A stretch of DNA of 64,000 bases from Flavitalea plasmicola (GTDB lineage Bacteria > Bacteroidota > Bacteroidia > Chitinophagales > Chitinophagaceae), in the NCBI RefSeq assembly GCF_030546645.1, contig NZ_JAUOTO010000004.1:62001-126000 (forward strand), in the 5' to 3' direction. Positions 61,945-64,000 of the stretch are shown in pieces. The notes under the pieces were generated by a model that worked only from the letters and a program-made list of their open reading frames with translations, did no database searches and was not told the DNA's origin. Both the position numbers and the translations under genes were made by a program. The stretch's first letter is position 1. Each line of letters begins with the position of its first letter.

Positions 61945-64000
61945 ATGCGCTATTGTTTGTTTTTGATTCTTATCCTTTTTTCAGCTTTTCATTCCCGGGG
62001 ACAGGAATTCAGCTATACGCAATATGATGTAAAAGACGGCCTTGCCGGTTCGGTGGTGTATTGTGCCGCGGAGGATAAGGATGGTTTCTTATGGTTTGGG
62101 ACGGAGAGTGGCCTGAGCCGGTTTGACGGCACTCACTTTAAGAACTTCACAACGGCCAGCGGACTGCCTGACAATGAAATAATAAAGTTATTTGTCGACT
62201 CCAGGAACAGGGTGTGGATCGTCCCGTTCAGAAATTCGATCTGTTATTATTACAAAGGGGAATTGCATAACCAGGATAATGATCCTGTGCTACACCGTAT
62301 GTCGCTGGCAGGCGAGGTCACCTCTGTAACGGAAGATAAATATGGGAATATTATTTTGACGGAGGCGCATGGGCTGCATGTGATAGGACCTGATCAAACG
62401 ATCAGGTCCATCAAGGAGATGAACGGAAATCCCATCGTAATTGCCATAGGCGGTGGATTGAACAGCGATAGATTGTTTACTTTTTTTTTACAGGAACCCC
62501 GTGATGATGATTACAGGCAATACACGATTGATAAAGGGCTTGTCTATACGGGGAGAAGGGATTTTGTAGGGAGGAGCGTCAATATCACGCTGCTAACATC
62601 TACTTTAAACATATTTCAGAACGAAGATACCTTGTATTTCATTCCCGCATCCGGCGGTGCTTTCGCCTTCCCGTTCCCCCGCAATTTTAATACACTATCA
62701 AAAGTAGGAGATAGCCTTTTTACATTAAATACCACCGACGGGGCATTTATGTATGATCTGAAGACGAGAAAACTGTCCGCCTATTTTCTGAAGGGACAAT
62801 CGGTAAATGCTGTTTTCCGCGACACGGAAGGTAACTTATGGTTTATGTGCGCCGGTGGGGGCATTTTCAGAATAGGTTCATTGGCTTTTAGGAATGTTAC
62901 TTTCCGGGAGAACAATAATTTAGCTGTAACCTGTATCCAATACATCGATGGCGCCCTGTACATCGGGACGGAACACGCATGCTTATGGAGATCGGATCCG
63001 GGGCTGCAGCGGATCAGCAAGCAAAAAAGCTTTTGGCACAGTAATAACCTGAAAAGAATACTAAACATTGTGCCTCTTGATAAGAACCACTTATTGCTGG
63101 GCTCGGATGGCGGTCTTGTCAAGTTGAACCACCATAATAAAGATTCCCTGGTGGAGAGTTCTGCGATCAAAACGATTACCCATTGTAACGAAACATTATT
63201 GATCAGTTCGATGGAAAGGATAGAGCTGCTTCATTATCCCGACCTTTTCAAACAGGCGGTCATATGGGAAAAGAGATCCACCTGCGCTCTACAGGTTGAC
63301 AGCGTATTCTATATCGGTACCATCAACGGATTGTATAGTATTATCCCGGGTGAGAAACCTCGTTTTTGGGGAGACATGTACCCTGTTCTCAAGGCGAGGA
63401 TCATCGCTGTCACAAGGTCCCCTGATGGTACCTTATGGATCTGCACCAGCGGACAGGGAATAGCCGGTATTAAGGACGGACGACTGCTGTATTCAATTAC
63501 AGAAAAGGATGGACTTACCAGCAATCTCAGCAGAACTATTTTTATTTCCGGAAATGATATATGGGTGGGAACGGATAAGGGGCTGAACCGGGTGCAGCCG
63601 GAGGGCGGGCATTTCCGGATAACCAAATTCGGCAGCGAAGATGGCTTAAGCTCGGACATCATCAATGTCATCTATGTCAATAAAGATGACGTGTATGTAG
63701 GGTCTGCCAATGGATTGACCCATTTTTCCATTAACCAGGCAGGCGACAATTCTTTTTGCAAGCTGCGCATTACATCCATCCAGGCCGGACATCATACCTG
63801 GAACTACGATACTTCCGGCCTGTTGTTGCCTCACCGGGAAAATTCCCTGAGGGTGGATTTTGCAGGGATATCTTACAGAAGCGCGGGCGGTATTACTTAC
63901 AGGTACCGCTTAAAAGGATTGAATGCCAGATGGCAAACTACCCGGGAGACCTTTTTAAGCTATCCTACCCTGCCATCGGGGGGGTATGAGCTGGAGATCA
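61945..64000 (+). CDS. Reg_prop two-component-type sensor protein, 5' part
   Basis: The frame is open for 685 codons to the end of the window. A signal peptide (about 1-21, ending SRGQ) is followed by two-component regulator propeller repeats, for example EDKDGFLWFGTESGLSRFDG (45-64) and later GNLWFMCAGGGIFRIG, GTLWICTSGQGIAGIKDG and DIWVGTDKGLNRVQ. The final part (about 640-685) begins a Y_Y_Y domain (ITYRYRLKGLNARWQTTRET). Full-length members usually continue into a membrane helix and a LytS-type or hybrid histidine kinase, outside this window. It probably senses an extracellular polymer in the periplasm. No stop codon or frameshift was found when reading the frame through. Confidence 0.88.
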   Translation, partial: MRYCLFLILILFSAFHSRGQEFSYTQYDVKDGLAGSVVYCAAEDKDGFLWFGTESGLSRFDGTHFKNFTTASGLPDNEIIKLFVDSRNRVWIVPFRNSICYYYKGELHNQDNDPVLHRMSLAGEVTSVTEDKYGNIILTEAHGLHVIGPDQTIRSIKEMNGNPIVIAIGGGLNSDRLFTFFLQEPRDDDYRQYTIDKGLVYTGRRDFVGRSVNITLLTSTLNIFQNEDTLYFIPASGGAFAFPFPRNFNTLSKVGDSLFTLNTTDGAFMYDLKTRKLSAYFLKGQSVNAVFRDTEGNLWFMCAGGGIFRIGSLAFRNVTFRENNNLAVTCIQYIDGALYIGTEHACLWRSDPGLQRISKQKSFWHSNNLKRILNIVPLDKNHLLLGSDGGLVKLNHHNKDSLVESSAIKTITHCNETLLISSMERIELLHYPDLFKQAVIWEKRSTCALQVDSVFYIGTINGLYSIIPGEKPRFWGDMYPVLKARIIAVTRSPDGTLWICTSGQGIAGIKDGRLLYSITEKDGLTSNLSRTIFISGNDIWVGTDKGLNRVQPEGGHFRITKFGSEDGLSSDIINVIYVNKDDVYVGSANGLTHFSINQAGDNSFCKLRITSIQAGHHTWNYDTSGLLLPHRENSLRVDFAGISYRSAGGITYRYRLKGLNARWQTTRETFLSYPTLPSGGYELEI

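Noticed and set aside
1-64000. CRISPR arrays, tRNA or rRNA genes, insertion sequences, phage genes
   Set aside because: None were recognised; the short tandem repeats found have no spacers and no cas genes are present despite a CHAT protein.

Overview
The window reads as a chromosome segment of a Bacteroidota bacterium, most likely of the family Chitinophagaceae. Supporting signs are a SusC/SusD pair, a type IX secretion (T9SS) sorting domain, a NUDIX-type AraR regulator beside araBDA genes, reg_prop and LytS-type sensors, MacB/FtsX permeases without an ATPase gene, promoter elements of the TTTG/TAnnTTTG type, and almost no Shine-Dalgarno sequences. G+C looks close to half by eye. No tRNA, rRNA, CRISPR array, integrase or transposase was seen.

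Layout. 1-4923: the 3' part of a SusC transporter, its SusD lipoprotein, and a LytS-like protein that has lost the kinase histidine. 5016-10953: a tight five-gene operon (ethanolamine-type permease, glutamine synthetase-like ligase, iron alcohol dehydrogenase, class I amidotransferase-type hydrolase, aldehyde dehydrogenase). Its gene content fits amine catabolism through gamma-glutamyl intermediates, with ethanolamine to glycine as the best guess. 11231-17675, minus strand: araB-araD-araA-sodium symporter-araR, for L-arabinose. 17676-18552: a long gap with a 23-bp tandem repeat. 18553-33093, plus strand: an XRE regulator, a TPR membrane protein, an Lrp regulator with an EamA exporter, an HD-PycTM protein followed by a large GAF/cyclase-like protein, an SdiA-regulated-type lipoprotein, a phosphoesterase-barrel fusion and an ABC permease.

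33159-52755 is the most unusual part. Nine minus-strand genes encode exported proteins: an HExxH metallopeptidase, a papain-like amidase, and a set of paralogous secreted proteins that I cannot assign to a named family. They diverge from a four-gene plus-strand operon: a sigma factor, a membrane TPR protein in the anti-sigma position, a subtilisin-like lipoprotein with an intact triad, and a TPR-CHAT caspase-like protein with a signal peptide and a C-terminal membrane anchor. I read this as one envelope-localised, peptidase-rich system of unknown function.

52732-58504: a xylose operon (xylB, xylA, symporter) divergent from a LacI-type repressor, with a clear operator between them. 58574-61801: a T9SS-secreted hydrolase/PKD/RCC1 fusion. 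61945-64000: the start of a reg_prop sensor that runs off the window.

An (approximately) CTRCAAG heptamer repeat occurs three times, once between genes and twice in frame inside genes. It encodes an SYKLQAT-like peptide.
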